DNA from: Alphaproteobacteria bacterium
Lineage (GTDB): Bacteria; Pseudomonadota; Alphaproteobacteria; ATCC43930; CGMCC-115725
NCBI GenBank assembly: GCA_028866355.1
Contig: JAGWIH010000002.1
Location: 1 to 34,461, forward strand
Direction: 5' to 3'
DNA length: 34,461 bases
A program made the translations under genes and the position numbers. This document shows positions 16,679-24,781 of this stretch, piece by piece (the stretch's first letter is position 1; every line of letters starts with the position of its first letter). Below the pieces are notes generated by a model that was not told where the DNA came from, did no database searches, and worked only from the letters and a program-made list of their open reading frames with translations.

Positions 16679-18361
16679 TCAAGGCGCAGCGCGTTGCCCA
16701 CGGCGGATCAGGTCGGCGGCGCGTTCGGCTAGAATCAAAGTGGGCAGGTTGGTATTGGCGCTTGGGATGCGTGGCATGATCGACGCATCGACGACGCGCA
16801 GGCCTTGTATGCCATGGACCCGGCATTCGGCGTCGACGACGGCGCGCGGATCATCCGCGCGGCCGATGGCGCAGGTGCCGACTGGGTGGAACATCGGCCC
16901 GGCGGCGGCAAGGATTTCCTCGGGGGCCAACGCTGCATGACGCTTGCCGCCGGCCACCATGCGACCGGGCGCAATGGCGCGGCCGATCGCCAACTGCCGC
17001 AACGCGGCGGGTCCATCGATGATCGCCGAGGCGAGCAGGGCTTCTATGCTGCCGACGGCGCCGCGATGGTTGAAGCGGTGGAGCGGCGGATCTTTCGGCA
17101 ACAGATAGAGCTCGCGATAGGTCTGCCGCACCGCCGGATCGACGAGAAGTTTTTCGGCAAACTGCCCGGCCGTGACCAGCCGCGCCGCGTCGCGTTCATC
17201 CGACAGCAGGCGGAACGAAATGCGCGGCTCGACGTCCGGGCCGGCGGCGGCGAGCTCGACGGTGCCACGCGATTGCGGCGCATACAAAGCCGCCGCGACG
17301 ATGCCGACCCGGGCGCCGAATGCGCGCACGCTGACACGTCCGATCGCACACAACAACAGATCGCCGGCCGGGCAACCGGCGGCGCCGGACGACAACCGCA
17401 AGCCGGCCACGGCATAGTGACGGCCGTCGCGCGGCACGCCCGTGCCGGGATTGAGGGTGAGCGCGAAGTGAATGAACACGTGATTCTGGAGGTTCTGTCC
17501 GACGCCGGCGCGGTCCGCGATCGGCCGGATGCCGATCCGTGCGAGCGAGGCCGCGGGTCCGATGCCGGCGCGCAGCAACAGCGCCGGCGAATGGATGCCG
17601 CCCGCCGATACGATCACCTCGCGCGCCGCGAGACTCCGCCGAGCGCCCCGCTGCTCGACCGCGACGCCGCCGACCCGCGTGCCGTCAATCGTCAGACCGA
17701 CAACGCGCGCCTCGGCCAGGATCGTCAGGTTGCGCCGCTGCCGCACGGTCGCGGTCAGATAGCAGCGGGCGCTGCCGGCGCGTTCGCCGCCTTCGTGGTT
17801 GAGCGGCATGGCGAAAAATCCGTCGGCCGCCACGGCATTGATGTCGTCGTGAGATGGCAGGCCGCGCGCCGCCGCCGCGTGCTCCATCGCGCGCGCAAAT
17901 CCGGGCCACGCATCGCGGGCGAGACTCCGAATTCCGGGTGTCGTCGTCGCGGTGTTGATGCCGTTCCCGTCGACGCGGTTGACGCGCTGGAAATACGGCG
18001 ACAGGTCGGCCCAGCTCCAACCCGCGGCGCCGGCCTGTGCCCAGCCATCGTAGTCGCTCGGCAAGCCGCGCAGCGCCCACATGCCCATGACGCTCGAGCC
18101 GCCGCCCATGATGCGCGCCTGGGTGAACGGCCGCGGCGGCGAGCCGTCGACCATGCTGGCTTCGAGCCCAGGCCAGAAATAATTCCGGTTGAAATAGGCG
18201 CTGGGAAAGACGTCGTGGATGTCGGCGGGCACGGCGCCCGGCGGGATATCGGCGCCGGCCTCGATCAGCACCACGCGGCAGGCCGGATCTTCCGACAGGC
18301 GGGCGGCCAACACCGCGCCAGCCGTGCCGCCGCCGACGATGATGAAATCCGCCTGCTCCAT
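16679..18361 (-). CDS. GMC-family FAD-dependent oxidoreductase (choline/alcohol dehydrogenase-like)
   Basis: The 560-residue protein begins at ATG 18361, with AGGA 10 bases upstream; an ATG at 18382 would add seven residues. The FAD-binding loop IIVGGGTAGAVLAARLSEDP opens the protein. Family signatures follow: GGSSVMGMWALRG (about 85-97), VIVSAGGIHSPALLLRAGIG (about 255-275) and the C-terminal HPVGTCAIG and VVDASIMPRIPSANTN with the catalytic His. GMC enzymes oxidise alcohols such as choline and polyethylene glycol with FAD. The substrate cannot be deduced. It is followed 70 bases later by the CMD-family gene, and its upstream region is shared with the cytochrome operon. Confidence 0.88.
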   Translation of the reverse strand: MEQADFIIVGGGTAGAVLAARLSEDPACRVVLIEAGADIPPGAVPADIHDVFPSAYFNRNYFWPGLEASMVDGSPPRPFTQARIMGGGSSVMGMWALRGLPSDYDGWAQAGAAGWSWADLSPYFQRVNRVDGNGINTATTTPGIRSLARDAWPGFARAMEHAAAARGLPSHDDINAVAADGFFAMPLNHEGGERAGSARCYLTATVRQRRNLTILAEARVVGLTIDGTRVGGVAVEQRGARRSLAAREVIVSAGGIHSPALLLRAGIGPAASLARIGIRPIADRAGVGQNLQNHVFIHFALTLNPGTGVPRDGRHYAVAGLRLSSGAAGCPAGDLLLCAIGRVSVRAFGARVGIVAAALYAPQSRGTVELAAAGPDVEPRISFRLLSDERDAARLVTAGQFAEKLLVDPAVRQTYRELYLLPKDPPLHRFNHRGAVGSIEALLASAIIDGPAALRQLAIGRAIAPGRMVAGGKRHAALAPEEILAAAGPMFHPVGTCAIGRADDPRAVVDAECRVHGIQGLRVVDASIMPRIPSANTNLPTLILAERAADLIRRGQRAAP

Positions 18362-18732
18362 TGCGCCGCCGTCCTGTCGCATGATCTTACGCACTGGCGC
18401 ACCATTCTTGCATATGTTCGCAAGACGACCGACGCGTGGCGCTCGGGGCGTTTGTCTGGAACGCGCCAGCAAGCGTCGAGCCAACCCAAGTCAGGCTGGC
18501 GCACAAGCGGCGGTTGGCAAAGTCTTTTGCGACGGATGAATACCGGCATGTGCGATGGGCGGATGCACCAATCGCTGCTTACGGCCTAACGATAAATAAT
18601 CGCTACAAACCGCGTGCCTCACGCATTGATCCAGGTCAATGCGGAAGGGTCTCTTAATCCGGTTTGTTACTTGCTATGATCTGGTACCGGTCATGTCAGA
18701 TGGGATCGATTCACCTCGGGGCGGGAGGTCGA
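18362..18732. other. Divergent promoter region between GMC oxidoreductase and cyc2-like operon
   Basis: This 371-base region lies between two divergent genes and encodes nothing credible. It holds the FNR/FixK-type palindrome at 18626-18639 and a TATGAT hexamer at 18675-18680 that could be a -10 element for the rightward operon. The ribosome binding site GGGAGGT is at 18723-18729. Confidence 0.6.
18626..18639 (+). promoter_or_regulatory. FNR/FixK box upstream of the cyc2-like operon
   Basis: TTGATCCAGGTCAA matches the FNR/FixK consensus TTGAT-N4-ATCAA at nine of ten conserved bases. The symmetry extends outward to GCATTGAT and GTCAATGC. The centre is 100 bases before the operon's first ATG. 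If bound at -41.5, transcription would start near 18674. It fits the FNR-type regulator encoded at 25723-26475 as activator. Confidence 0.75.
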
Positions 18733-20088
18733 ATGGTCGTCGAACTGAATTTTCTCCGGCGCATGGCTGTTCCGGCGGCATTCGCCGCGTTCGCTCTACT
18801 CCTCGCCGTACCGAGCGCGATGGCCTTGCCGAGCTATGCGCGGCAAACCGGACAACAATGCGCCGCTTGTCATAACGGATTTCCGGAGCTGACGCCCTAT
18901 GGCCGGCTTTTCAAACTGAACGGTTATGTCTTCGGCGGCGGCCAGTCGGACCTGCCGCCGCTCGCGGCGATGATCGTCGAAGATTATACGCACACGCAGG
19001 CCGGCCAATCGGGCGGCGCTGCGGCGCATTACGGACCTAACAACAATTTCTCGCTGAATACGGCCAGCCTCTTTTACGGCGGACGAATCCTCGGCGACTA
19101 TGGACTCGGCGCCTTCGCGCAGATCACCTACAACGATCCGTCACGCAGCTTCCATTGGGATAACACCGACGTTCGCTGGGCGCACGCGACCACGATTGAG
19201 GATCATGAGATCGTCTTCGGCGTCAGCGTCAACAACAACCCGTCGATGTCCGACGTGTGGAACACGACACCGGCGTGGCGCTATCCCTTTCAAAGCTCCA
19301 GCTTGGCGCCGACGCCGGCGAACAAGACGATTATCGAGGGCGCCTATTCGCAACAGGTGTTGGGCGCGAGCGCCTATGCGTTCTGGAACCGGCTGGTCTA
19401 TGCCGAGGCTGGCGCCTATCACACGCTGCCGCCGGATGCCATTTCCGCACTTGGCATCGCGGAGAGCGGCAGCGACTCGTTCAGCGGTTTGGCGCCATAC
19501 TGGCGCCTGGCGCTGCAACCGCAATGGGGGCCGAACGCGCTCGAGATCGGTACCTTCGGGATGGCCGCGAACATCAATCCGGGTCGCGTGACCGGCTTCG
19601 GCACGGACAACAAGACCGATCTCGGCTTCGACGCGCAGTATCAATATCTGACCGACGAGCACAGCATCTCGGCGCAGGCGTCCTGGATCAGTGAACACCA
19701 GCACTTGAACTCGACGTTCACCCAGGCCGGCTCGTCGTTCCTCAATGACCAGCTGCACAGCTTCAACGCCAAGACGACCTATTCCTACGAGCAGACTTAT
19801 TACGGCACGCTGGCCTACTCGCGGATCCAGGGTTCGGGCGATCCGACGCTCTATGCTTCGAGTGCGCCGACGGCCGGTAGCCCAAACAGCGACTGGTGGA
19901 CGGCCGAAGTCGCCTACATGCCGTTCAACCACGGCGGACCGAGTTTCTGGCCGTGGCTCAACATGAAGCTCGGCTTGCAGTATATTTGGTACACGAAGTT
20001 CAACGGCGCCTCGAGCAACTATGACGGCAACGGCCGCAACGCGAGCGACAACAACACGCTGTACGCGTACGTCTGGTTCGCGTTCTGA
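18733..20088 (+). CDS. Outer-membrane monoheme cytochrome-porin fusion, Cyc2-like
   Basis: The 451-residue protein starts at ATG 18733 behind the strong site GGGAGGT. A signal peptide (cut likely after AMA, about residue 31) leads to a short heme domain: ARQTG, then CAACH at 43-47, then PELTPYGRLFKLNGY. This closely follows the motif I recall for Cyc2 iron oxidases (ARQTG-x2-CxxCH, then LTPFGRxFK-x2-GY). The remaining roughly 380 residues alternate polar and aromatic/hydrophobic residues like beta strands and end in Phe, as outer-membrane barrels do. Cyc2 takes electrons from Fe(II) at the cell surface and passes them inward through one heme in the pore. Homologues also occur in bacteria not known to oxidise iron, so the donor is open. 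It is the first gene of a cytochrome c4/HiPIP operon with an FNR box. Confidence 0.8.
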   Translation: MVVELNFLRRMAVPAAFAAFALLLAVPSAMALPSYARQTGQQCAACHNGFPELTPYGRLFKLNGYVFGGGQSDLPPLAAMIVEDYTHTQAGQSGGAAAHYGPNNNFSLNTASLFYGGRILGDYGLGAFAQITYNDPSRSFHWDNTDVRWAHATTIEDHEIVFGVSVNNNPSMSDVWNTTPAWRYPFQSSSLAPTPANKTIIEGAYSQQVLGASAYAFWNRLVYAEAGAYHTLPPDAISALGIAESGSDSFSGLAPYWRLALQPQWGPNALEIGTFGMAANINPGRVTGFGTDNKTDLGFDAQYQYLTDEHSISAQASWISEHQHLNSTFTQAGSSFLNDQLHSFNAKTTYSYEQTYYGTLAYSRIQGSGDPTLYASSAPTAGSPNSDWWTAEVAYMPFNHGGPSFWPWLNMKLGLQYIWYTKFNGASSNYDGNGRNASDNNTLYAYVWFAF

Positions 20089-20102
20089 GGGGAGAGGACG
20101 CA

Positions 20103-20765
20103 ATGCCGAGAGCATCGGATCAAATCAGCGCGATGCGCGCCGGGCTTCGCTGGACCCTGACACTTTCACTCGCGCTGGCGCTCGCTGCCTGCGATACCGG
20201 TAAGCCAGGCGCGCCGCCGACACCGGCTCAAGAGCAATCCGTCGTCGACGGCACCGTGCACGTCTGCACCTCGTGTCACGGTTTCCACGGAAGGAGCACG
20301 GCGCCCACTTTCCCGAATCTCGCGGGCCAGCAGCGCGATTATATCGTCGCGCAGCTCAAGGCGTTCCGCGATCACACACGCGCCGACCCGCATGCACATA
20401 CCTACATGTGGGGCATGGCGGCAACGTTGAGCGATGCGACCATCGCGGGCGTCGCACAATTCTTTTCGTCTCAGGAGGCGGCACCGGGCACACCGGGCGA
20501 TCCGACGCTCGTCGCCGAGGGCCAGCAAATCTATAAGCACGGTATTCCGGACCGCCAGGTGCCGGCCTGCCAGACGTGCCACGGCGCCAACGGCCAAGGT
20601 AATGCGATCATCCCGCGCCTCGCCGGCCAGCATCCCGGTTATATCGCGGACCAGTTGCAAAACTTCGCATCCGGTGGACGCGCCAACCCTATCATGCACC
20701 GCAACGCGAAAAACCTAACGCAACAGGAAACTTTGCAAATCGCAGCATACGTCGGGTCGCTTTAG
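20103..20765 (+). CDS. Diheme cytochrome c4-type lipoprotein
   Basis: The 220-residue protein has a signal peptide with lipobox LAAC (Cys30), so it is probably membrane-anchored in the periplasm. Two similar cytochrome c halves follow: CTSCH at 55-59 and CQTCH at 156-160. Each is followed by an NLAGQ or RLAGQ motif and by Met residues able to be sixth ligands (M103 or M106, and M198). This is the c4 layout. In Acidithiobacillus the c4-type Cyc1 is encoded with Cyc2 and carries electrons towards the terminal oxidase. The ATG is 14 bases after the porin stop, with AGAGGA between, so the genes are co-transcribed. It likely links the outer-membrane heme to inner-membrane or soluble acceptors. Confidence 0.88.
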   Translation: MPRASDQISAMRAGLRWTLTLSLALALAACDTGKPGAPPTPAQEQSVVDGTVHVCTSCHGFHGRSTAPTFPNLAGQQRDYIVAQLKAFRDHTRADPHAHTYMWGMAATLSDATIAGVAQFFSSQEAAPGTPGDPTLVAEGQQIYKHGIPDRQVPACQTCHGANGQGNAIIPRLAGQHPGYIADQLQNFASGGRANPIMHRNAKNLTQQETLQIAAYVGSL

Positions 20766-20814
20766 TCATCGCGACGGTGGCCCGAGAATCTGGTATCAAC
20801 ATAGGAGGACAAGA

Positions 20815-21081
20815 ATGATTTCACGTCGGGAATGCATCGGCTGCGGTTTAGCGGTGCTCGGAACGCTCGGGCTGGCGCGCGGCGCGGTGGCGCAAGCCGC
20901 CCCCAAGGTCCCGCAGAAGGACGCGCAATATCAGGATACGCCCAAGAACGGCCAGAAATGCGACGCGTGCCAGTACTACATCGCAGGCGCTCAGCCGAAT
21001 GCGGCCGGCACGTGCCAGCTTGTCGACGGCAGCATTAGCCCCAACGGCTGGTGCGCCCTCTTCGCCAAGAAATCCAGCTAA
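20815..21081 (+). CDS. High-potential iron-sulfur protein (HiPIP), Tat-exported
   Basis: The 88-residue precursor starts after GGAGG. It opens with a twin-arginine leader (SRRECIGCGLAVLGTL) cut near AVAQA, as expected for a protein exported with its cofactor folded. The mature part has the four HiPIP cysteines, C49, C52, C67 and C80, in the pattern CDAC, GTC and NGWC, which hold a [4Fe-4S](3+/2+) cluster. HiPIPs are soluble periplasmic carriers. PioC of Rhodopseudomonas palustris and Iro of Acidithiobacillus are HiPIPs linked to Fe(II) oxidation. Here it closes a three-gene operon after the porin-cytochrome and c4 cytochrome. Confidence 0.92.
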   Translation: MISRRECIGCGLAVLGTLGLARGAVAQAAPKVPQKDAQYQDTPKNGQKCDACQYYIAGAQPNAAGTCQLVDGSISPNGWCALFAKKSS

Positions 21082-21099
21082 AGGATCGGTGTGCGGCGA

Positions 21100-21121
21100 G
21101 CCGCTGGCGTACCACAGCGGC
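21100..21121 (+). terminator. Possible stem-loop after the HiPIP gene
   Basis: GCCGCTG (21100-21106) and CAGCGGC (21115-21121) form a perfect 7-bp stem with an 8-base loop, 18 bases after the HiPIP stop. The T-run after it is poor (CGTTTG), so it may only partly stop transcription before fixL. Confidence 0.35.
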
Positions 21122-21288
21122 CGTTTGAACGCGCGAATATGTCGGCAACCCCGGCCGTTCACCGCGCGCCGCCGCTGTCGTAAGATAGGACCCCCGGGAC
21201 GATCCGTCGCGGAACGGCTCGAATCGCATGCGGCGTTCGCGGCCGGACATGCGATGCTCGACGGTCACCTGCATAAGACCTAGTGGTG

Positions 21289-22800
21289 ATGACGTTGAAA
21301 TCGAAAGAGCCAATCGCTGGACGCAAGCCGTCCGATGATGCCTATCGCCTGCTGTTCGAGGCGGCGGCAATCGGCATCAACTGGAGCGAGCCCGACGGAC
21401 GATTGATCGAGGCCAATCAACATTTCTGCGCGCTGGTCGGCTACGAGCACGATGAATTGATGTCGCGGCGCGTTGAAGATATCACCCATCCAGATGACGT
21501 GGCTGAAGACCGGCGACAAATTGCGCGACTGCTGTCTGGCGCGTGTAGCAGCTACATCGTTGAGAAACGTTACGTCCGCAAAGACGGGACGGTGATTCCG
21601 GCTCGAACAACCTCTTCGCTAATGCGCGGGCGCAGTCCGCGCCGCATCGCTGTCGTCGAAGATCTGCGCCCGCAACTGAAGGCGATGAACGCGCAGCGCG
21701 AAAGCGCTGCACGCCTCAAAAGCATCCTCGACGCGGTGCCCGATGCCATGATTGTCATCGACGAGCGCGGGGCCATCGAAACATTCAGCCCGTCTGCCGA
21801 GGCGATGTTCGGATTTTCCGCCGCTGAGGTCGTGGGGCAGAACGTCAACATCCTGATGCCCTCGCCCTATCGCGAACAACATGATGGATATCTGGAGCGC
21901 TATCGAAAAACCGGCGAGCGGCACATCATTGGCATCGGTCGCGTCGTCACGGGCCAGCGCAAGGACGGCACGACGTTTCCGATGGAGTTGTCGGTCGGCG
22001 AGGCGATTGCCGGTGATGCACGGCGCTTCACCGGATTCGTTAGGGATCTGACCGAACGTGAACGATCCGAGCGTCGTATCGACCAGCTTCAGGCCGAGCT
22101 CATGCATGTCGCGCGGCTTGGAGAGCTTGGGCAGATGGGCGCTGCATTGGCGCACGAACTCAATCAGCCGCTGGCCGCGATCGTCAATTATCTCCTGGCG
22201 GCGCGGCGGTTACTCCAATCCGTGCCCGAGGCGCCGGCGCGCATCGGCGAGGCCATGGAAAAGGCGGCGGCCCAAGCCGATCGCGCCGGACAGGTGATTC
22301 GCCGCCTGCGCGAGTTTGTCGCCCGGGGCGAGACCGAGCGCCGCGAAGAAAACGTCAACGCACTGATCGAGGAAGCGGCCGCTTTGGCATTGGTCGGCGC
22401 CAAAAGCGCCGGCGTCACGACGCGGCTCATGTTGCGGCCGGACCTACCGCTCGTTTTGGTCGACAAGGTGCAGATCCAGCAGGTTTTGCTCAATCTGATT
22501 CGCAATGCACTCGAGGCGATGGATTCGAGCGACGAGCGCGTTTTAACCGTCGAAGCTGCGGCCGCCGACGGAATGGTGACCGTGACGGTCGCCGATACGG
22601 GGCCGGGCCTGTCGGCCGAGGTCGCGCAGAATCTGTTCCAGCCCTTCGTCACCACCAAGGCTCGCGGCATGGGCGTCGGCCTGTCAATCTGCCGGTCGAT
22701 TATCGAAGCGCATGGCGGTCGCATCTGGGCATCGCCGCGCACCGGCGGCGGCACGAATTTCGCCTTCACCGTACCGTTCGAGTTGCGAGGGCAGCCATGA
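21289..22800 (+). CDS. fixL: Oxygen-sensing heme PAS histidine kinase FixL
   Basis: The 503-residue kinase has two PAS domains (about 17-130 and 140-255), then a HisKA and an ATPase domain. It closely resembles rhizobial FixL. The second PAS retains the heme pocket: the proximal His in YREQHDGY (H198) and, in RHIIGIGR, the His and Arg equivalent to Bradyrhizobium H214 and R220. The phosphorylated His is in ALAHELNQPL (H289). If the GTG at 21283 is used instead, length (505) and these numbers match Bradyrhizobium FixL exactly. Neither start has a clear ribosome binding site. FixL is active when O2 leaves the heme and phosphorylates FixJ. No membrane segment is evident, so it is soluble, as in Bradyrhizobium. 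fixJ overlaps by 4 bases. Confidence 0.93.
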   Translation: MTLKSKEPIAGRKPSDDAYRLLFEAAAIGINWSEPDGRLIEANQHFCALVGYEHDELMSRRVEDITHPDDVAEDRRQIARLLSGACSSYIVEKRYVRKDGTVIPARTTSSLMRGRSPRRIAVVEDLRPQLKAMNAQRESAARLKSILDAVPDAMIVIDERGAIETFSPSAEAMFGFSAAEVVGQNVNILMPSPYREQHDGYLERYRKTGERHIIGIGRVVTGQRKDGTTFPMELSVGEAIAGDARRFTGFVRDLTERERSERRIDQLQAELMHVARLGELGQMGAALAHELNQPLAAIVNYLLAARRLLQSVPEAPARIGEAMEKAAAQADRAGQVIRRLREFVARGETERREENVNALIEEAAALALVGAKSAGVTTRLMLRPDLPLVLVDKVQIQQVLLNLIRNALEAMDSSDERVLTVEAAAADGMVTVTVADTGPGLSAEVAQNLFQPFVTTKARGMGVGLSICRSIIEAHGGRIWASPRTGGGTNFAFTVPFELRGQP

Positions 22801-23405
22801 CCGACGATGCGACAATCTTCATCCTCGACGACGACGATGCGGTGCGCGATTCGCTCACGATGTTGGTCGAAAGCGCAGGCTACAAGGCCGAGGCGTTCGC
22901 CGCGTGCCGGGCGTTTCTCGCCCGGCCGCCACTTCCACCGCATGCGTGCCTGCTGCTTGATATTCACATGCCGGAAATGAGCGGACTACAGCTGCAAGAC
23001 GAGATGGCGCGGCGCGGCCTTAAGCTGCCGGTGATCGTGATGACCGGGCAAGCCGACGTGCCGGTTGCCGTGCGCGCGATGAAGGCCGGCGCGCGCGATT
23101 TCATCGAAAAGCCGTTTTCCGATGAAGTCATCCTCGACAGCATCCGCAATGCCCTGGCGCCGGCCGCAACACCGTCTGGTGATCCGGCCGTCGCGAAGCG
23201 CATCGCTGAACTGACGCCGCGTGAACATGACGTGATGTTGCAGATGGTCGCGGGCAATCCGAACAAGGTCACCGCCTATAATCTCGGCATCAGCCCGCGC
23301 ACGGTCGAAATCCACCGGGCGCGCGTAATGGAAAAGATGGCGGCACGCAGCCTGTCCGAGCTCGTGCGGATGGTGCTCGCTGCCGGCGTCGATCCGGCGA
23401 AATAG
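22797..23405 (+). CDS. fixJ: Two-component response regulator FixJ
   Basis: This 202-residue regulator starts in an ATGA overlap with fixL. The receiver domain (about 5-120) has the acidic pocket DDDD near residue 11, the phosphorylated Asp55 in LLLDIHMPE, the TGQAD switch loop and Lys in FIEKPF. A LuxR/NarL-type helix-turn-helix (about 140-200) includes LTPREHDVMLQMVAGNPNK and ISPRTVEIHRARVMEKM, typical of FixJ. Phosphorylated by FixL at low oxygen, it activates fixK-type genes in rhizobia. Here the likely target is the FNR-type gene at 25723-26475, which has TACGTA elements upstream. The gene converges on the 129-residue gene with only two bases between stops. Confidence 0.93.
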   Translation: MTDDATIFILDDDDAVRDSLTMLVESAGYKAEAFAACRAFLARPPLPPHACLLLDIHMPEMSGLQLQDEMARRGLKLPVIVMTGQADVPVAVRAMKAGARDFIEKPFSDEVILDSIRNALAPAATPSGDPAVAKRIAELTPREHDVMLQMVAGNPNKVTAYNLGISPRTVEIHRARVMEKMAARSLSELVRMVLAAGVDPAK

Positions 23406-23407
23406 CG

Positions 23408-23797
23408 TCAGGCAGGCTGGCGCGCGCTCAGGCCTGGTGCTGGCGTGACGCGCACGATCCGGAATGTGTGTTCAGTGCCGCCCGGTTCGCGGATCGTCAC
23501 GTACTCATCCTCGCGATAGAGATGGTGCGTAAAATGCACGATTGCTTCGTCGTCGTCCGTGCCGGGCGCGTAGGAAAACGCCCACTTGCCGTCGAGATGA
23601 ACCAACTCACCGACGAAATCGCCTTCGCCTTCCCAAAAGCGATGCACGGTGCATAGCTCGGGCGCCATGCCGTAGGCGTGGCGGTCGAGCCGCCCATCCG
23701 GCAGGAGCGGCAAGACGAATTCGTAACCATGACGATGGCTGCCTTGCGGAAAACCCGGCCCACGCGCGAGTTCAAGACGGACACGCATCCACGCCAT
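23408..23797 (-). CDS. Conserved hypothetical protein
   Basis: The 129-residue protein starts at ATG 23797, behind a GAGG placed 6 bases upstream; the long frame to 24358 only shadows the Usp gene. It has no signal or membrane segment and is rich in His, Asp and aromatic residues (GSHRHGYEFVLPLLPDGR, IVHFTHHLYREDEYVTI). The pattern suggests a small beta-rich cytoplasmic protein. I do not recognise a family. It is the last gene of the doxX-usp run, 8 bases after usp, so its role is probably in the same low-oxygen response. Confidence 0.72.
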   Translation of the reverse strand: MAWMRVRLELARGPGFPQGSHRHGYEFVLPLLPDGRLDRHAYGMAPELCTVHRFWEGEGDFVGELVHLDGKWAFSYAPGTDDDEAIVHFTHHLYREDEYVTIREPGGTEHTFRIVRVTPAPGLSARQPA

Positions 23798-23805
23798 GGC
23801 TGGCC

Positions 23806-24660
23806 TCAGTGCGCGAGCAACACGGGCAGCAGGCTGCTGCCGACGATCTGGCGCGTGGCGCCGCCGAACAGCACCTCGCGCCATGGCGCGTGGCCATAAC
23901 CGCCCATGACCAACAGGTCGGCGTCTTCCTCGCGCGCATTGGCAAGCAGCAGGTCGCCAGCACCCACGCCGGCAACCGGCTGAACCTGCCGATGGGTTGC
24001 CGCGATGCCATGCCACGCCAGATATTCGACAGCCGCGTCGCCGGACGACGCGCCGTTCACCTTGCCCACGGTAATCACGACAACGCGTCGGGCGCACAAC
24101 AACAATGTCAGCGCGCCGGCGAGTGCGTGGACCGCCGAAACCGAACCGTCCCAGCCGATCGCGATCGTCTCGCCGATCGAAGCGGGCGATTTGGCGGGCG
24201 CCAGCAAGACAGGCCGCCCAGAACGCATCAGGGTTTGCTCGACCGCGTCGGTGTGCGGCTGATCGACGATGCGCTCGGATCGGCCAAGCACAACGAGGTC
24301 GAAGAATCGGCCGCGGTTGGCGACGGCGGTAGGGGCGTAGCCCGTCTCTTGGCGCCAACTGGCGGAGGGCGCGTTCCGGCTCGACCCCGCGCCGACCGGC
24401 AGCCGATTGCGGGTCGCGGCCCGCTCGAATTCCGCCTTGGCCTTGGCCGCAACTTGCGCGCCGTCCTCAACCAGCCGGTCGATGAGATCGCCGGTCATCG
24501 GCACATCGAAACCCGCGGCGACGATGAATTGCCGCGGATCGGGCGTGACGTGAAATCCCTCGATATGCGCATCGAACCGCTTGGCGAGACGGCAGGCGAT
24601 TTCGACGGCGCCGCCACTTGCCGTGCCGCCGCTGGCGGCTGCGAGAATGGTGGTGGACAT
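23806..24660 (-). CDS. Tandem universal stress protein (two Usp domains)
   Basis: The 284-residue cytoplasmic protein has two UspA folds. The first (about 1-145) opens with TILAAASGG. The second (about 150-284) opens with ETIAIGWDGSVSAVHAL and ends with GGYGHAPWREVLFGGATRQ, close to the G-x2-G-x9-G(S/T) ATP-binding motif, with Ala-Thr at the end. Tandem Usps of this type are common members of FixK/FNR and dormancy regulons in bacteria under low oxygen. AGAGGA is 7 bases before the ATG. The gene follows a 31-residue membrane peptide after 18 bases and belongs to the operon behind the FNR box at 25321. Confidence 0.88.
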   Translation of the reverse strand: MSTTILAAASGGTASGGAVEIACRLAKRFDAHIEGFHVTPDPRQFIVAAGFDVPMTGDLIDRLVEDGAQVAAKAKAEFERAATRNRLPVGAGSSRNAPSASWRQETGYAPTAVANRGRFFDLVVLGRSERIVDQPHTDAVEQTLMRSGRPVLLAPAKSPASIGETIAIGWDGSVSAVHALAGALTLLLCARRVVVITVGKVNGASSGDAAVEYLAWHGIAATHRQVQPVAGVGAGDLLLANAREEDADLLVMGGYGHAPWREVLFGGATRQIVGSSLLPVLLAH

Positions 24661-24678
24661 GCCGCTTCCTCTACCTGC

Positions 24679-24774
24679 TCAGGGGTTGCGCCAGGATTGC
24701 CATGCCAGCGCCGCAGTGAATGCGAGCGTGGCCGCGACAATCAGCACGAGATAGGCGATTTCACCGGTCGACAT
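24679..24774 (-). CDS. Small 31-residue single-span membrane peptide
   Basis: A short frame encodes MSTGEIAYLVLIVAATLAFT followed by AALAWQSWRNP. It is a single predicted membrane helix (about residues 7-26) with a short basic tail. It sits 7 bases after doxX and 18 bases before usp, on the same strand, filling the only gap in this operon. The upstream TGAAG is a weak ribosome binding site, so coupling to doxX translation is likely. No family is recognised. Single-span peptides of this size often accompany respiratory membrane complexes, but that is inference. Confidence 0.5.
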   Translation of the reverse strand: MSTGEIAYLVLIVAATLAFTAALAWQSWRNP

Positions 24775-24781
24775 GGCGACT

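Noticed and set aside
16805..18589. A 594-codon plus-strand frame opposite the GMC oxidoreductase.
   Set aside because: The opposite strand encodes a clear GMC enzyme with all motifs; the shadow is low in hydrophobic residues and has no recognisable domain.
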